A DNA stretch of 64,000 nucleotides from NCBI GenBank assembly GCA_048268105.1, contig JBLWWH010000010.1, forward strand, positions 1 to 64,000. The letters are read 5' to 3'. The first letter of the stretch is position 1. Each line of letters opens with the position of its first letter. Source of the DNA: Profundicola sp048268105 (GTDB lineage Bacteria; Bacteroidota; Bacteroidia; Flavobacteriales; Weeksellaceae). The translations under genes were made by a program, and so were the position numbers. This document shows positions 8,071 through 17,780 of this stretch, piece by piece. The notes beneath the pieces were generated by a model. The model saw only the letters and a program-made list of their open reading frames with translations. It searched no databases and was not told where the DNA came from.

Positions 8071-9534
8071 ATGTTTGAAATAGAAGACATTAAAAATATA
8101 TTAAAAGATTCGCCGAGCATAAACTTACTTAAGCTAAGAAAGTTAGATGTGGTCGTAGCGTTTTTATATACTGCATTTAGTCAAGATAGAAGTTCTATAC
8201 TTTCTGATGATTTTCATAGAAGGCTTGAAGATTACTTAGATCATTTTGAAGTTGATTTCGATGAAGAAAGTGACATTCAACAAACATTTGACACTAATGA
8301 AGTAAAGGCTAAACGATCTATCAAAAAATGGACTGATAGCGGGTTTTTAAGTAATTATTATAACGAGAATGGAGATATAGTGTATCAATTATCTCCTTAT
8401 ACTATTAAAACCCTAAACTGGATTGAAACGCTTAAGAAGAAAGATTTTATAGGCGCCGAATCTAAATTTAAAGACATCTTCAATCAACTACAAGAACTAG
8501 TTGAGCATACAGATGAAGATGTAAATAAGAGAATTAAGAATCTAGAACGAAAAAAAGCAGAACTTGATGAGCAGATTCAGGATTTAAAAATGGGTAAGGA
8601 AGTAGAAATCCTTGAAGATTTCCAGATTATACCAAGATTTGAAAGACTCAACACAACAGCAAGAGAATTACTTTCAGATTTTAAAGAAGTAGAAGATAAC
8701 TTCAAAAAAATCACAAATGAAATTTATCAAAAACACCTTGATAAATCTTTATCAAAGAGCGATGTCTTAGATTTTACTTTTGATGCACTTGACAGACTAA
8801 AAGAAAGTCATCAAGGAAAAAGTTTCTATGCATTTTGGGAGTTTTTAATGGATCGTTCACTTCAAGACCAATGGAAAGAACTTACAGAAGAACTTTACAG
8901 TAAACTAGATGAAAAAGGGATAAAGAATGATGATACTTTTTTAAAAGGGATAAAACGATATCTTTTTAAATCAGGCAAAAGGGTTTATGAAGCCAATGAT
9001 AAAATGGCTGAGAAGCTAAGTAGAATAATAAGAGAAGGGAATGCAGTTGACAAGGTATTAGTCAAAAATCTGATTCAAGATATCAAGAAGAGTTTATCCA
9101 TAATAAGTCAAGATAGAATTAGTCCAGACCTATCTATGCAACTTGAAACTGGTATAGATTTTAGTGTTCCATTTGAAAGAAGATTAACTTACGAAAAGAA
9201 AGAAAACCACGTATATCAAGTTAAACCTGAGCGAGCAGATAATGACTTTACCCAAGCTGATGACTTTAAAGATGTTGTCACTCGAAAAACAATAAACAAA
9301 AAGAAGCTCAAGTCCAATATCAAAAGTATTTTGATTAATAAAAATCAAACAACCCTGATAGAAGTAATTAACGAAACTGGTGGTATTTCTGAAGGCTTAC
9401 CAGAACTCTTTGGTTACTTTGAAGTTTTACAAGATTTCACCCACGAGTTTAATGATAAGCAGTTAGATACCGTATTCTTTGATAAGAAGCAGAGTAAATC
9501 AATACAAATACCAGAAATTATAATAATAAAATGA
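8071..9534 (+). CDS. jetA: Wadjet JetA (DUF3375), kleisin-like subunit
   Basis: A 487-residue DUF3375 protein, the MukF-like kleisin of type I Wadjet. The N-terminus is a winged-helix region (NLLKLRKLDVVVAFLYTAF), a coiled coil follows at about 150-175, and the C-terminus ends in a short beta-rich tail. Wadjet is a SMC-like complex that recognises small closed-circular DNA by loop extrusion and cleaves it, blocking plasmid uptake. The gene overlaps jetB by 4 bp (ATGA). The gene order jetA-B-C-D is the usual type I order, which supports the assignment. Confidence 0.88.
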   Translation: MFEIEDIKNILKDSPSINLLKLRKLDVVVAFLYTAFSQDRSSILSDDFHRRLEDYLDHFEVDFDEESDIQQTFDTNEVKAKRSIKKWTDSGFLSNYYNENGDIVYQLSPYTIKTLNWIETLKKKDFIGAESKFKDIFNQLQELVEHTDEDVNKRIKNLERKKAELDEQIQDLKMGKEVEILEDFQIIPRFERLNTTARELLSDFKEVEDNFKKITNEIYQKHLDKSLSKSDVLDFTFDALDRLKESHQGKSFYAFWEFLMDRSLQDQWKELTEELYSKLDEKGIKNDDTFLKGIKRYLFKSGKRVYEANDKMAEKLSRIIREGNAVDKVLVKNLIQDIKKSLSIISQDRISPDLSMQLETGIDFSVPFERRLTYEKKENHVYQVKPERADNDFTQADDFKDVVTRKTINKKKLKSNIKSILINKNQTTLIEVINETGGISEGLPELFGYFEVLQDFTHEFNDKQLDTVFFDKKQSKSIQIPEIIIIK

Positions 9535-10112
9535 GTTTAATAGAAAAAATACAGCCATATTCCAAAGCAGTTGTGAGACTTCTTAAAGGCACGGTAAATA
9601 AAAAGGATAGTATCTGGGAAGATACATTACTTTATAAAAAAGAAATTGCTGAATATATTAGTGTAATAGGTTTAGAATTAATCATTCAAGAGGAAGATGG
9701 TTACGCATTTGTCAAGCAGTTCATAATAGATGAAGATGATAATACTTTAGGCTTAGTAAGCAGACGAGCTATAGGTTTTGAAGTTTCAGTTGTATTAGTA
9801 ATACTTCGACAAATGCTCGAAGAATTTGAAAACAATCCTATTGAAATTCAAGGGACAACTAAGTACATTCTTAAAGAGGATCTTAAAGTTGAAATAGAAC
9901 GCTTCTTGCCTCAAAAATATAACACCGTCCAGTTTTTAAAAGACTTAGATTCTCATATTAATAAAATTATAGAATTGCGCTATTTAAAAGAGGTAAGCGA
10001 GAACGATGAAGAACCAAAATACATTATTCATAAAATCATTAAAGACAAGGTTTCTCTTGATATATTAAATGATTTCAAACATCAATTAGAAGCCTATGTC
10101 GAGTCTATTTAG
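9531..10112 (+). CDS. jetB: Wadjet JetB (DUF4194), MukE-like subunit
   Basis: A 193-residue DUF4194 protein. Winged-helix character is visible in the middle (RRAIGFEVSVVLVILRQMLEEFE), followed by a second helical wing domain ending in an acidic/basic linker. In Wadjet it bridges the JetA kleisin and the JetC heads, as MukE does in MukBEF. Length and position agree with the family. It overlaps jetA by 4 bp and jetC by 17 bp, so translation of the three is coupled. Confidence 0.85.
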   Translation: MSLIEKIQPYSKAVVRLLKGTVNKKDSIWEDTLLYKKEIAEYISVIGLELIIQEEDGYAFVKQFIIDEDDNTLGLVSRRAIGFEVSVVLVILRQMLEEFENNPIEIQGTTKYILKEDLKVEIERFLPQKYNTVQFLKDLDSHINKIIELRYLKEVSENDEEPKYIIHKIIKDKVSLDILNDFKHQLEAYVESI

Positions 10113-13100
10113 CACAGTGTCAGGTGAAGCAGGATTCAGGCTTCAATATATGGAAGTTCTTAACTGGGGAACATTTGATGAAAATGTTTTTAGAATAGAT
10201 CCAAAAGGAAACAATTCTTTGCTTACTGGCGCAAATGGTTCCGGTAAAACTACCTTTATAGACGCGCTACTAACATTAATAGTGCCTCTTAAAAATAGTC
10301 GTTTTTATAATCAATCTTCCGGTGTAGAGAAAAAAGGAGATCGTACGGAGCTTAGCTATGTTTTAGGCCACTACGGCGATATTCAAAAAGATGGAGAGTT
10401 AAGTACTACCACTCAAAGTTTAAGAGATAAAAGTTGTTACTCAATACTGTTAGCTAATTTTGAAAATACAGATGGAAAGTCAATTACATTATTTCAGGTA
10501 AGATGGTTTTCAGGTAATGAGATGAAGCGAACCTTTGGACTGGCATACCAACCTCTTGAAATTGAGAAAGATTTTACATTATTTGATGGCGGTGGTGTTT
10601 GGAAAAAATTGTTAGAAACTAAATACAATCAAAATAGTACAAGGCGTAAAATTGAGTTTTTTGAAGGGCCAACTAAATACGCAGAGCGTATCACCAAATT
10701 ATTTGGAATGCGTTCTGTAAAAGCACTAAATCTATTCAATCAACTAGTCGGAATAAAAGTATTAGGAGATCTTGATGCATTTATTAGAAATGAAATGTTA
10801 GAGTTTAAGGACGCAGAAGATGAATACAAGGCTTTAGAAGAGAGTTTCGTTACCTTAATGGACGCTAAGAATAATATTGAAAAGGCTAAAGAACAAATTG
10901 AACAATTAGAACCAATTAATAAGTTAGCAGATCAATTAGATGAGGAAAAAGAAGACTTAAAAAAGCTAGAATTCAATAGAGATACTGCTCTTTATTGGTT
11001 TGCTGAAAAAGGTAAAGAACTTTCTGGTCTAGAGAAAAGTCGATTAAATGGCATAATAGAGGCCAGCAATGCTAGAATTAAAGTTTTAAAAACAGATGAA
11101 GGTAATCTAAGAGACAAAATCTCTACAGTTAAGACTCAAATAGAGAATGATGAAGTAGGGAAACAAATTGAAGATTTAAAAACAGAAAGAGCTCAAGTTG
11201 ATGCAGACACGACAAATAGAAAAACTAGATTAGAGACATACAACGTAACTGCCTCTTCTACAGGATTAGCTAAAGATCCTTCAAAAAAAATATTTCAAGA
11301 ATCTTTTGAAAAAGCAGGCAAAGAAATTAAATCGATTGATTTAAAACTCCCTGGTGAAAGGCAAAAATTCTATAGCATAGAGTCTGAAATCACAGAAAAA
11401 GGTAAACAAATAATTGAGGGAGTTGAAACTGTAAAAAGCTTAATTAATAACGGAAATAACATTACTGGTAGAGTTTCAGAGATACGTGATGAATTGATTG
11501 AAGCAATTGGCGCAACAAAAGAAGATATCCCTTTTGTTGGAGAATTAATTGCTATTAAAGAGACCGAAACAGCTTGGGAGTTGGCTATTGAAAAAGCATT
11601 GCATAGTTTTGGATTGAAACTGTTAGTACCCGACGAGTACTATGATGCAGTTAATGAATACGTCAATAAAACGCGATTAAATGGGAGAATATCTTATGAG
11701 CGTATTAGGTCTTCTTTTTCTATAAAGGCACTTTCTCAACAAGGCTTCGATGACAATTACCTAGTAAGTAAACTGGATTTTAAAACCACAAGTCAATACC
11801 AAGAATGGGTAGAACAAAATGTTACATCACGATTTAATTTCCTTTGTACAGATGATATGTCTGCTTTCGCGAAAGCAGAAAAAGCAATTACAACTAAAGG
11901 ATTAACAAAATTTGGTAAAGGTAGACACGAAAAAGACGATAGAAAGTTCTCACTTTCTAAGGAACGTTATGTGCTTGGATGGGATAATTCATCTAAAATT
12001 AATTATTGGAAAAATCAAGTCCAAGGACTTAGAAAAGATAAAGAATCCTTAGAATCTCAATACAATGTAATTGAGATTAACATACAAGAACTAGATACCC
12101 AAAAAGACAACTTAAATGATTTAATAAAGTTGTTTCCTTCATTTGATTTAATAGACTGGAGTTCATCTGCTAAAAAATCTGAAGCTCTTAAAAAACGAAT
12201 TAAAAATTTAAAAGATTCTAACGATAAAATAAAAGCGCTTGAAGAAGAAAAAGATATTCTTGATGGCAAGTTAAACTCTAATACAGAAGAACGTGATAGA
12301 ATTTTAGAAAACAATGGAGAGATTAAAGCAAACATAAAATTAGCTCAGGAACTCTTTGATAGTAATAATGCAACACTAAAATTAATTCCAACTCATAAAA
12401 TAGATATTTCTAGCTTCGTAATAACTAATAGTAATTTAGAAAATATTTCATATTCCAATTTCGCATCAAATAAAGAGTCTTTTCAAAAAGAAAATAATCT
12501 TGAAATTTCAAAATTAGCAGAATCACTGAATAGGCTAAAAAAGTCATTAGGAGATAAAATGAGGGCTTTTAAAATCCCATCAGAAAAGATAAGAGAACGA
12601 TTCCCTTCTTGGGAATCAGAGGTGAGTAATTTGAGCTTAAACGTTGATTTAGCATCTGCTTTTCAAGAAAAATACATCTCATTAACCAAAGACGGTCTGC
12701 CTAAGTACAAAAAGCGCTTTGATAATTATCTGGAAGAGACATTGACAAATAAAGTTGGAGAGTTTAATGAGTTCTTTGATTCTTGGTCTGAAGAAATCAA
12801 GGAAAACGTATCAGCATTAAATGAATCTTTAAAGAAAATAGATTTTGAGACTGTACCACAAACGACATACATCCAGTTAATTGCTAAATCCAAAAAGAAT
12901 GAATTAATAAATGAATTCAAAGAATACCTCTTACAAGCTATTCCAAATTTCAAAGAAATGCACAGCACAGTTGACGGTAAACGTGTTCATTTTGAAAATG
13001 CAATAGAACCATTTATTAAAAAGCTTCGTGATTTTGAATGGAGAAATAAAGTAATGGATGTACGTACTTGGTATGAATACAAGGCAGAAGAGTTCTATAA

Positions 13101-13497
13101 GGAAGATGATTCAAAAAAGAAGACCTATGAAGGTATGGGGCAACTCTCTGGAGGAGAAAAAGCGCAGTTGACTTATACTGTATTAGGATCTGCAATTGCA
13201 TACCAGTTCGGCTTAACAAAAACAGGAACGGAAAGCGATTCTTTTAGATTTATAGCTATTGATGAAGCATTTAAAGCACAAGATAGTAAGAAGGCAAATT
13301 ATCTAATTAATCTTTGTAAACAGCTACATCTTCAACTATTAGTTGTTACTCCTAGTGATAATATTGATATTGTTGAAGACCATATCTCATTCGTGCATTT
13401 TGCATCAAGAAAAAATGACCGCAATAGTTGGTTATATGATATGACTATAGAACAATTTCAAGAAGAACGTGAAAAATATGTTACTGAAGAAGTATGA
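10096..13497 (+). CDS. jetC: Wadjet JetC, SMC/MukB-like ATPase
   Basis: A 1133-residue SMC-like ATPase. Walker A is GANGSGKT at residues 45-52. Two long coiled-coil arms flank a hinge-like region near 450-620. The ABC signature LSGGEK lies near 1017 and Walker B FIAIDEAF near 1052. This is the motor of Wadjet, forming a dimer that extrudes DNA loops. The ATG at 10096 lies inside jetB and gives the expected N-terminus (GFRLQYMEVLNWGTFD just before Walker A). A perfect GCTTTCGCGAAAGC at 11863-11876 sits between hinge and second arm and is read as AFAKA. All catalytic motifs are intact. Confidence 0.93.
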   Translation: MSSLFSTVSGEAGFRLQYMEVLNWGTFDENVFRIDPKGNNSLLTGANGSGKTTFIDALLTLIVPLKNSRFYNQSSGVEKKGDRTELSYVLGHYGDIQKDGELSTTTQSLRDKSCYSILLANFENTDGKSITLFQVRWFSGNEMKRTFGLAYQPLEIEKDFTLFDGGGVWKKLLETKYNQNSTRRKIEFFEGPTKYAERITKLFGMRSVKALNLFNQLVGIKVLGDLDAFIRNEMLEFKDAEDEYKALEESFVTLMDAKNNIEKAKEQIEQLEPINKLADQLDEEKEDLKKLEFNRDTALYWFAEKGKELSGLEKSRLNGIIEASNARIKVLKTDEGNLRDKISTVKTQIENDEVGKQIEDLKTERAQVDADTTNRKTRLETYNVTASSTGLAKDPSKKIFQESFEKAGKEIKSIDLKLPGERQKFYSIESEITEKGKQIIEGVETVKSLINNGNNITGRVSEIRDELIEAIGATKEDIPFVGELIAIKETETAWELAIEKALHSFGLKLLVPDEYYDAVNEYVNKTRLNGRISYERIRSSFSIKALSQQGFDDNYLVSKLDFKTTSQYQEWVEQNVTSRFNFLCTDDMSAFAKAEKAITTKGLTKFGKGRHEKDDRKFSLSKERYVLGWDNSSKINYWKNQVQGLRKDKESLESQYNVIEINIQELDTQKDNLNDLIKLFPSFDLIDWSSSAKKSEALKKRIKNLKDSNDKIKALEEEKDILDGKLNSNTEERDRILENNGEIKANIKLAQELFDSNNATLKLIPTHKIDISSFVITNSNLENISYSNFASNKESFQKENNLEISKLAESLNRLKKSLGDKMRAFKIPSEKIRERFPSWESEVSNLSLNVDLASAFQEKYISLTKDGLPKYKKRFDNYLEETLTNKVGEFNEFFDSWSEEIKENVSALNESLKKIDFETVPQTTYIQLIAKSKKNELINEFKEYLLQAIPNFKEMHSTVDGKRVHFENAIEPFIKKLRDFEWRNKVMDVRTWYEYKAEEFYKEDDSKKKTYEGMGQLSGGEKAQLTYTVLGSAIAYQFGLTKTGTESDSFRFIAIDEAFKAQDSKKANYLINLCKQLHLQLLVVTPSDNIDIVEDHISFVHFASRKNDRNSWLYDMTIEQFQEEREKYVTEEV
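11863..11876. repeat. GCTTTCGCGAAAGC palindrome (jetC)
   Basis: Perfect copy in jetC, in the frame giving AFAKA at a solvent-exposed-looking stretch. Confidence 0.85.
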
Positions 13498-14636
13498 TTG
13501 CACCAGAAGAAATTTTTAAAAAGGCCAATAAAAAATACATCTCTTACTTACAAAGTAAAAAAAATGGAGATGTGTTTTTCCCATTGATTATACCAGGAAA
13601 TAAAATACCTAGCAAAAACACTTCAGGTTATAGTGAAGAGATTAAAAGACTCTATCTCGATTCAAAAGAGAAAAAGGGATATGGTTATGAGATTGTCTAT
13701 ACGCAAAAACGAAAAAAAGGTTTAGGTCTGCAAAGTCTTCCCTCACAATTTGTTTTCGACAATGAGCTCGATTATCTACAATACCTTCATAAAGAAAAGG
13801 AAGTTATCCAATTTGATAATGCTTGTGAAGTCACTTTCAAAACTTTCCCAGAACTGAAAGAAGTGATTTTTAATAAGCCAGCTATTTTATTGAATAACCT
13901 GGATAAGTGGGGAGATCTATTAAAAGTATGTACATATTTTAAAAACAATCCTCAACCTAATTTGTACATAAGAGAATTACCAATTAAGGTGCATACCAAG
14001 TTTGTAGAGAAGAATCAATTCGTTTTAACTACACTTCTTGAAGCTATTTTAAATCCAGAAGATATTTCATCAGAAAAAAGATTTGAAAAAAAGTTTGGTC
14101 TAAAATATTCAGAACCACTAGTTCGATTTAAGATACTCGATCAAAACATAGCAGATATTTCGTTTTCGGGAGTCAGTGATTTAGCATTACCACTAAGTCA
14201 TTTTAATCAGCTCAACCTTAATATTTCAAAAGTAATTATTGTTGAAAATAAGACATCCCTTTACACGACGTTAACTCTTCCAGATATGACTAATACCATA
14301 GCTGTTTTTGGTCAAGGATTTGGGGTATCTAATCTTAAAAACATAGAATGGCTCAAAACTAAAGAGGTACTTTATTGGGGAGATTTCGACGCTCACGGTT
14401 TTGAAATTCTATCTCAAGTAAGAGGATATTATCCTCAAACAAAAAGCGTACTAATGGATGAAAACACCTTTAATAAGTTCTTTGAGAATGACAAAGGAGC
14501 TGGATCTAAAGTGTCTCAATTAGATAATCTCACGGAAGCTGAAACTGAAATGCATAGCTTCCTATTAGAGAATAATTATAGGCTAGAGCAAGAGAAGATT
14601 CCTAATGACTATGTTATCAAGCACTTTATTTTATAG
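13494..14636 (+). CDS. jetD: Wadjet JetD, Toprim-like nuclease
   Basis: A 380-residue DUF3322/DUF2220 protein, the cleavage subunit of Wadjet. The C-terminal Toprim-like fold shows the acidic motif VIIVENKTS near residue 247 and YWGDFDAHGFEIL near 294, where GDFDAHG supplies metal-binding aspartates. The N-terminal 180 residues are the arm/DNA-binding region. It overlaps jetC by 4 bp (ATGA) and ends the operon; a 146-bp gap with a new promoter follows. With intact jetA-C the system should be functional. Confidence 0.9.
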   Translation: MIAPEEIFKKANKKYISYLQSKKNGDVFFPLIIPGNKIPSKNTSGYSEEIKRLYLDSKEKKGYGYEIVYTQKRKKGLGLQSLPSQFVFDNELDYLQYLHKEKEVIQFDNACEVTFKTFPELKEVIFNKPAILLNNLDKWGDLLKVCTYFKNNPQPNLYIRELPIKVHTKFVEKNQFVLTTLLEAILNPEDISSEKRFEKKFGLKYSEPLVRFKILDQNIADISFSGVSDLALPLSHFNQLNLNISKVIIVENKTSLYTTLTLPDMTNTIAVFGQGFGVSNLKNIEWLKTKEVLYWGDFDAHGFEILSQVRGYYPQTKSVLMDENTFNKFFENDKGAGSKVSQLDNLTEAETEMHSFLLENNYRLEQEKIPNDYVIKHFIL

Positions 14637-14742
14637 CTTCAAAAAGCATATATTTTGTAATATATTACCAAAATTATAATATATTGTATTCCTTAATTAA
14701 ATTCAAATTTTCAATTGACTAGACTTTAGCACTTTTATTTTG

Positions 14743-14757
14743 TGGCATTTAATTGGC
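14743..14757 (+). promoter_or_regulatory. Sigma-54-type (-24/-12) promoter
   Basis: TGGCAT at 14743-14748 and TTGGC at 14753-14757 put GG (14744-14745) and GC (14756-14757) exactly ten bases apart, the defining spacing of sigma-54 promoters (consensus TGGCAC-N5-TTGC). Transcription would start near 14769, 14 bases before the ATG of the next gene. The fifth gene downstream encodes a sigma-54 activator with an intact GAFTGA loop, which strongly supports this reading. The rest of the 14637-14782 gap is AT-rich with no gene. Confidence 0.65.
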
Positions 14758-14782
14758 TTGTAAGCTTATTAAATAACATAAA

Positions 14783-15076
14783 ATGAAAATACTAAACTAC
14801 CAATTAACGTCGCACTTTGAAGAACGAATGAAAATAAGACATATACCAGAGTTCTTAATTTCACTTTGCCTTGTTAAAGGAGAAATTAAAACTACCAGTA
14901 AAAACAAAAAAGAATATAGCTTGAATCAAAATCACATATTAGAAGCAGTTAGTCAGGGCTACTTGAGTATCGCAGAATGCCTATCTATAAAGCAGATCGT
15001 TGTCGTAGCAAAAAAGAACATCCTCATTACCACGTATGCTACTTATGGCGATACGGGAATAAACTATAGCAATTAA
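14783..15076 (+). CDS. DUF4258-like small protein
   Basis: A 97-residue protein. The pattern SHFEERMKIRHIP at residues 10-22, a central strand, and a C-terminal LITTYATYG match the DUF4258 family as I know it, which has a RelE/BrnT-like toxin fold. DUF4258 proteins are often orphan toxin-like genes in accessory regions. No antitoxin gene lies next to it. It is the first gene after the sigma-54-type promoter and 3 bp before the helicase gene, so it may be an effector or accessory RNA-binding subunit of that operon. Family assignment is moderate. Confidence 0.6.
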   Translation: MKILNYQLTSHFEERMKIRHIPEFLISLCLVKGEIKTTSKNKKEYSLNQNHILEAVSQGYLSIAECLSIKQIVVVAKKNILITTYATYGDTGINYSN

Positions 15077-15079
15077 ACT

Positions 15080-17776
15080 ATGAGATCTGAACCAAAAAGA
15101 ACTCTTAGGCAACTTAATGCTTTTAATAGAGAACATCAGGACGAGTACCGAGTTAATAAACTTTTAGATGGCGTTTTTCACGGTATTAGGGATTCACAAG
15201 ATTATTTAAGAAGCGCAAAAGAAGTTATCCAAAATCAAAATGCCATAGCTATACAAGTTCAATTAGAAACTTTTGAGGGAGAAATTGAAAAAGGTGAAAA
15301 AGAAAAAACTATTCTTTGGAGATATCACCTACTTAAGATGGATAAGATTAGAGATAAAGAATCTTCTGTAATTACTAATTACCTATTTAAAAATGAACAA
15401 GATACAGTCTTCTCTTCTAAACCTACTGGAAATTATAAATCAGATAGAGAAAATGAGGTTAGGATAAGTGATCGCAATGAGGAGGAGTTATACTTAGACT
15501 TTAATAAAGATCCAGGTATTGATAAAACCATTTATCTTAAGGCAAATGATTATCAAATCAGAATGCAAGAAAAAGCATTGTTAACATTAACTAAGAATCC
15601 TGAAAGTCATCATACACCACTTCTTCGATTATTTGATTTACCTATCAAAAGTAAAACTTACTTTGAAGAGAGTTATAATCCAAACTTAGCGGAGAATATT
15701 GATTTTAAAATCCTTAATAAAACTGATATCGATGGTGCAACAGAGCAACAAGAGTTTGTTAAAAAAGCTTTAGCATCTGGAGACTTTGCGCTTTTAGAAG
15801 GACCACCAGGTTCTGGTAAAACTACAGCTATTATAGAATTAATCATACAATGCGTTTTACAAGGACAGCGAGTGTTATTAGTTTCCTCTACACACGTTGC
15901 AGTAGATAATGTTATTGACAGAATAATAGGTAAATATAAAGGTCATACCGAAGGTTTAATAAGTCCTATGCGTATAGCATCTAGTCCTGGAGTGATAAGA
16001 AAAGAAAGTGTAGAGCCATATCATTTAAAGCAGCTTATCAAGCATACCAAAAAAGAAATGCTCAGGAACTTGAATAAAAAACAAGATACCATTGGGATTA
16101 AGGCTTTAAAGAAAAGCCTCAATTCTAGTAATTCAAGTTCTAATTTTGATCAAATTATATTGGATTCGGCAAATCTAGTAGGTGGCACGGCAATAGGGAT
16201 ACTTCAACATCCTGGAATTAAGTCTGGTGTAGGTAAACCTTTTGATGTAATGATTGTAGATGAGGCTTCAAAAGTTACATTTCTAGATTTCCTAGTTCCG
16301 GCACTGCACGCAAAAAAGTGGATTTTAGTAGGTGATGTAAATCAACTCTCTCCATACACAGAAGGTGATATTGTTACAGAGCATCTCAACAAATTAATAG
16401 ACAAAGAACAACAAAACATTATAGCTGAAACATTTGAGCTTCAAAAAAACCTGAAGTTAAAAAATAAAGAAAAAGTTATTCATGTATTATTTACTAAAAG
16501 AGATCAGCAGCATTCTAGTAATTTAAAAGATGGCGACTTAGAAGTATTTCATTTAGATACTCAAAAGTCATCATTGTCAACTAATTCGGGACAGTGGCTA
16601 TTAAATAGTGCAGATATAATTATAGCACAGCCTTCCGCAGAAAATGAAATACTTCTTTCACAACACTTAAAATTTAAAGCAAAATTCTATGGTTCTAAGC
16701 TTAGAAACCCAACTCTAAAACATTTCCAAAACTACCATCATAAAGGAAAGAACAGAAATAAAACTTGGATTGGTAACTATTCTTTTAAACTAGACTCAGA
16801 TCAGAACTGGGGAGAATTAGTAGGTAGCAGTCTTGAGCAGATGTATCAATACCGATTTGAGCCAGATCTAGAAAAAAACAAGAAAGTAGAATATGACATA
16901 CTAGTTCCTTCTTCTATTGAGAAGAAAGTAGAAGGATTAAGGCGCATCGCTTTGCCTTCTATACTAGAACTATTGCAAATAGGTGTAGGAGAAAAAGAGC
17001 GTACCACAAAAGATGGGACTTCCACATACAAAGAACAGAAAATACTTTATTCTGGTTTTAACAATATGCAAAAAGTGAAAGAATTGAAGTTTCAATCCTT
17101 AAGCTACCAGCACCGTATGCAAGATGAGATTGCTCAATACTCAAGAGAGCATTTTTATAAGAATGAAAATTTACAAACTGCAAACACGATTCTTAAAACT
17201 CAAGACAGCTTAATTCAAGAAAGAGATAATATTTTAAAAAACTACAAGGAAGAAGAGGATGCTGTCGTTTGGATGCCCAATAATTACAGCAGCTTTAAAA
17301 ATAGGAAAAAGGGCAAACAACGTATTACTAATCCAGAAGAAGTAAATCATATAAAACAGGAACTACTTTCTTTTTACGCTTTCGCGAAAGCGGGAACACA
17401 ACTAGAATACGAGGTGGCAGTACTTACTTTTTATAAAGACCAAGAGGTTGAGTTAAAAGCAATGTTGAGAAGACTCACTAATCAACATCGAAAACATAAG
17501 TTTTTCACGCTCGGAAATATCAAAATAACACTTTGCACGGTAGATAAATTTCAAGGAGACGAGGCAGATATGGTACTGTTATCTTTTACCAAAGCATCTA
17601 AAGGAGCTTTCTATAACAGTCCTAATAGATTGAATGTAGCCATTACTCGAGCACGCTACAAACTTGTGTTATACGGGAATCCAGAACGATTAAAAAAGGG
17701 AGCAGGACTTCCAGCACTCCAAAAAATGGCAACTGATATTAACCCAAGATTAACAAGTCATAAATCAAGAAACTAA
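15080..17776 (+). CDS. SF1 (Upf1-like) helicase
   Basis: An 898-residue superfamily 1B helicase. Walker A is GPPGSGKT near 242-249, motif Ia region SSTHVAVDNVIDR near 270, Walker B IVDEASK near 391, motif III GDVNQLSPY near 417. The C-terminal RecA domain shows YQHRMQDE, DKFQGDEADMVLLS and LNVAITRARYKLVLYG near 850-865. An N-terminal 230-residue domain and an insertion between the two RecA lobes (about 470-700) are not recognised. Upf1-like helicases act on RNA or DNA and recur in defence loci. A perfect GCTTTCGCGAAAGC lies at 17378-17391 (read AFAKA). It is second in the sigma-54-type operon. Confidence 0.88.
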   Translation: MRSEPKRTLRQLNAFNREHQDEYRVNKLLDGVFHGIRDSQDYLRSAKEVIQNQNAIAIQVQLETFEGEIEKGEKEKTILWRYHLLKMDKIRDKESSVITNYLFKNEQDTVFSSKPTGNYKSDRENEVRISDRNEEELYLDFNKDPGIDKTIYLKANDYQIRMQEKALLTLTKNPESHHTPLLRLFDLPIKSKTYFEESYNPNLAENIDFKILNKTDIDGATEQQEFVKKALASGDFALLEGPPGSGKTTAIIELIIQCVLQGQRVLLVSSTHVAVDNVIDRIIGKYKGHTEGLISPMRIASSPGVIRKESVEPYHLKQLIKHTKKEMLRNLNKKQDTIGIKALKKSLNSSNSSSNFDQIILDSANLVGGTAIGILQHPGIKSGVGKPFDVMIVDEASKVTFLDFLVPALHAKKWILVGDVNQLSPYTEGDIVTEHLNKLIDKEQQNIIAETFELQKNLKLKNKEKVIHVLFTKRDQQHSSNLKDGDLEVFHLDTQKSSLSTNSGQWLLNSADIIIAQPSAENEILLSQHLKFKAKFYGSKLRNPTLKHFQNYHHKGKNRNKTWIGNYSFKLDSDQNWGELVGSSLEQMYQYRFEPDLEKNKKVEYDILVPSSIEKKVEGLRRIALPSILELLQIGVGEKERTTKDGTSTYKEQKILYSGFNNMQKVKELKFQSLSYQHRMQDEIAQYSREHFYKNENLQTANTILKTQDSLIQERDNILKNYKEEEDAVVWMPNNYSSFKNRKKGKQRITNPEEVNHIKQELLSFYAFAKAGTQLEYEVAVLTFYKDQEVELKAMLRRLTNQHRKHKFFTLGNIKITLCTVDKFQGDEADMVLLSFTKASKGAFYNSPNRLNVAITRARYKLVLYGNPERLKKGAGLPALQKMATDINPRLTSHKSRN
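17378..17391. repeat. GCTTTCGCGAAAGC palindrome (SF1 helicase gene)
   Basis: Perfect copy, read as AFAKA just upstream of helicase motif V. Confidence 0.85.
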
Positions 17777-17780
17777 CGTA

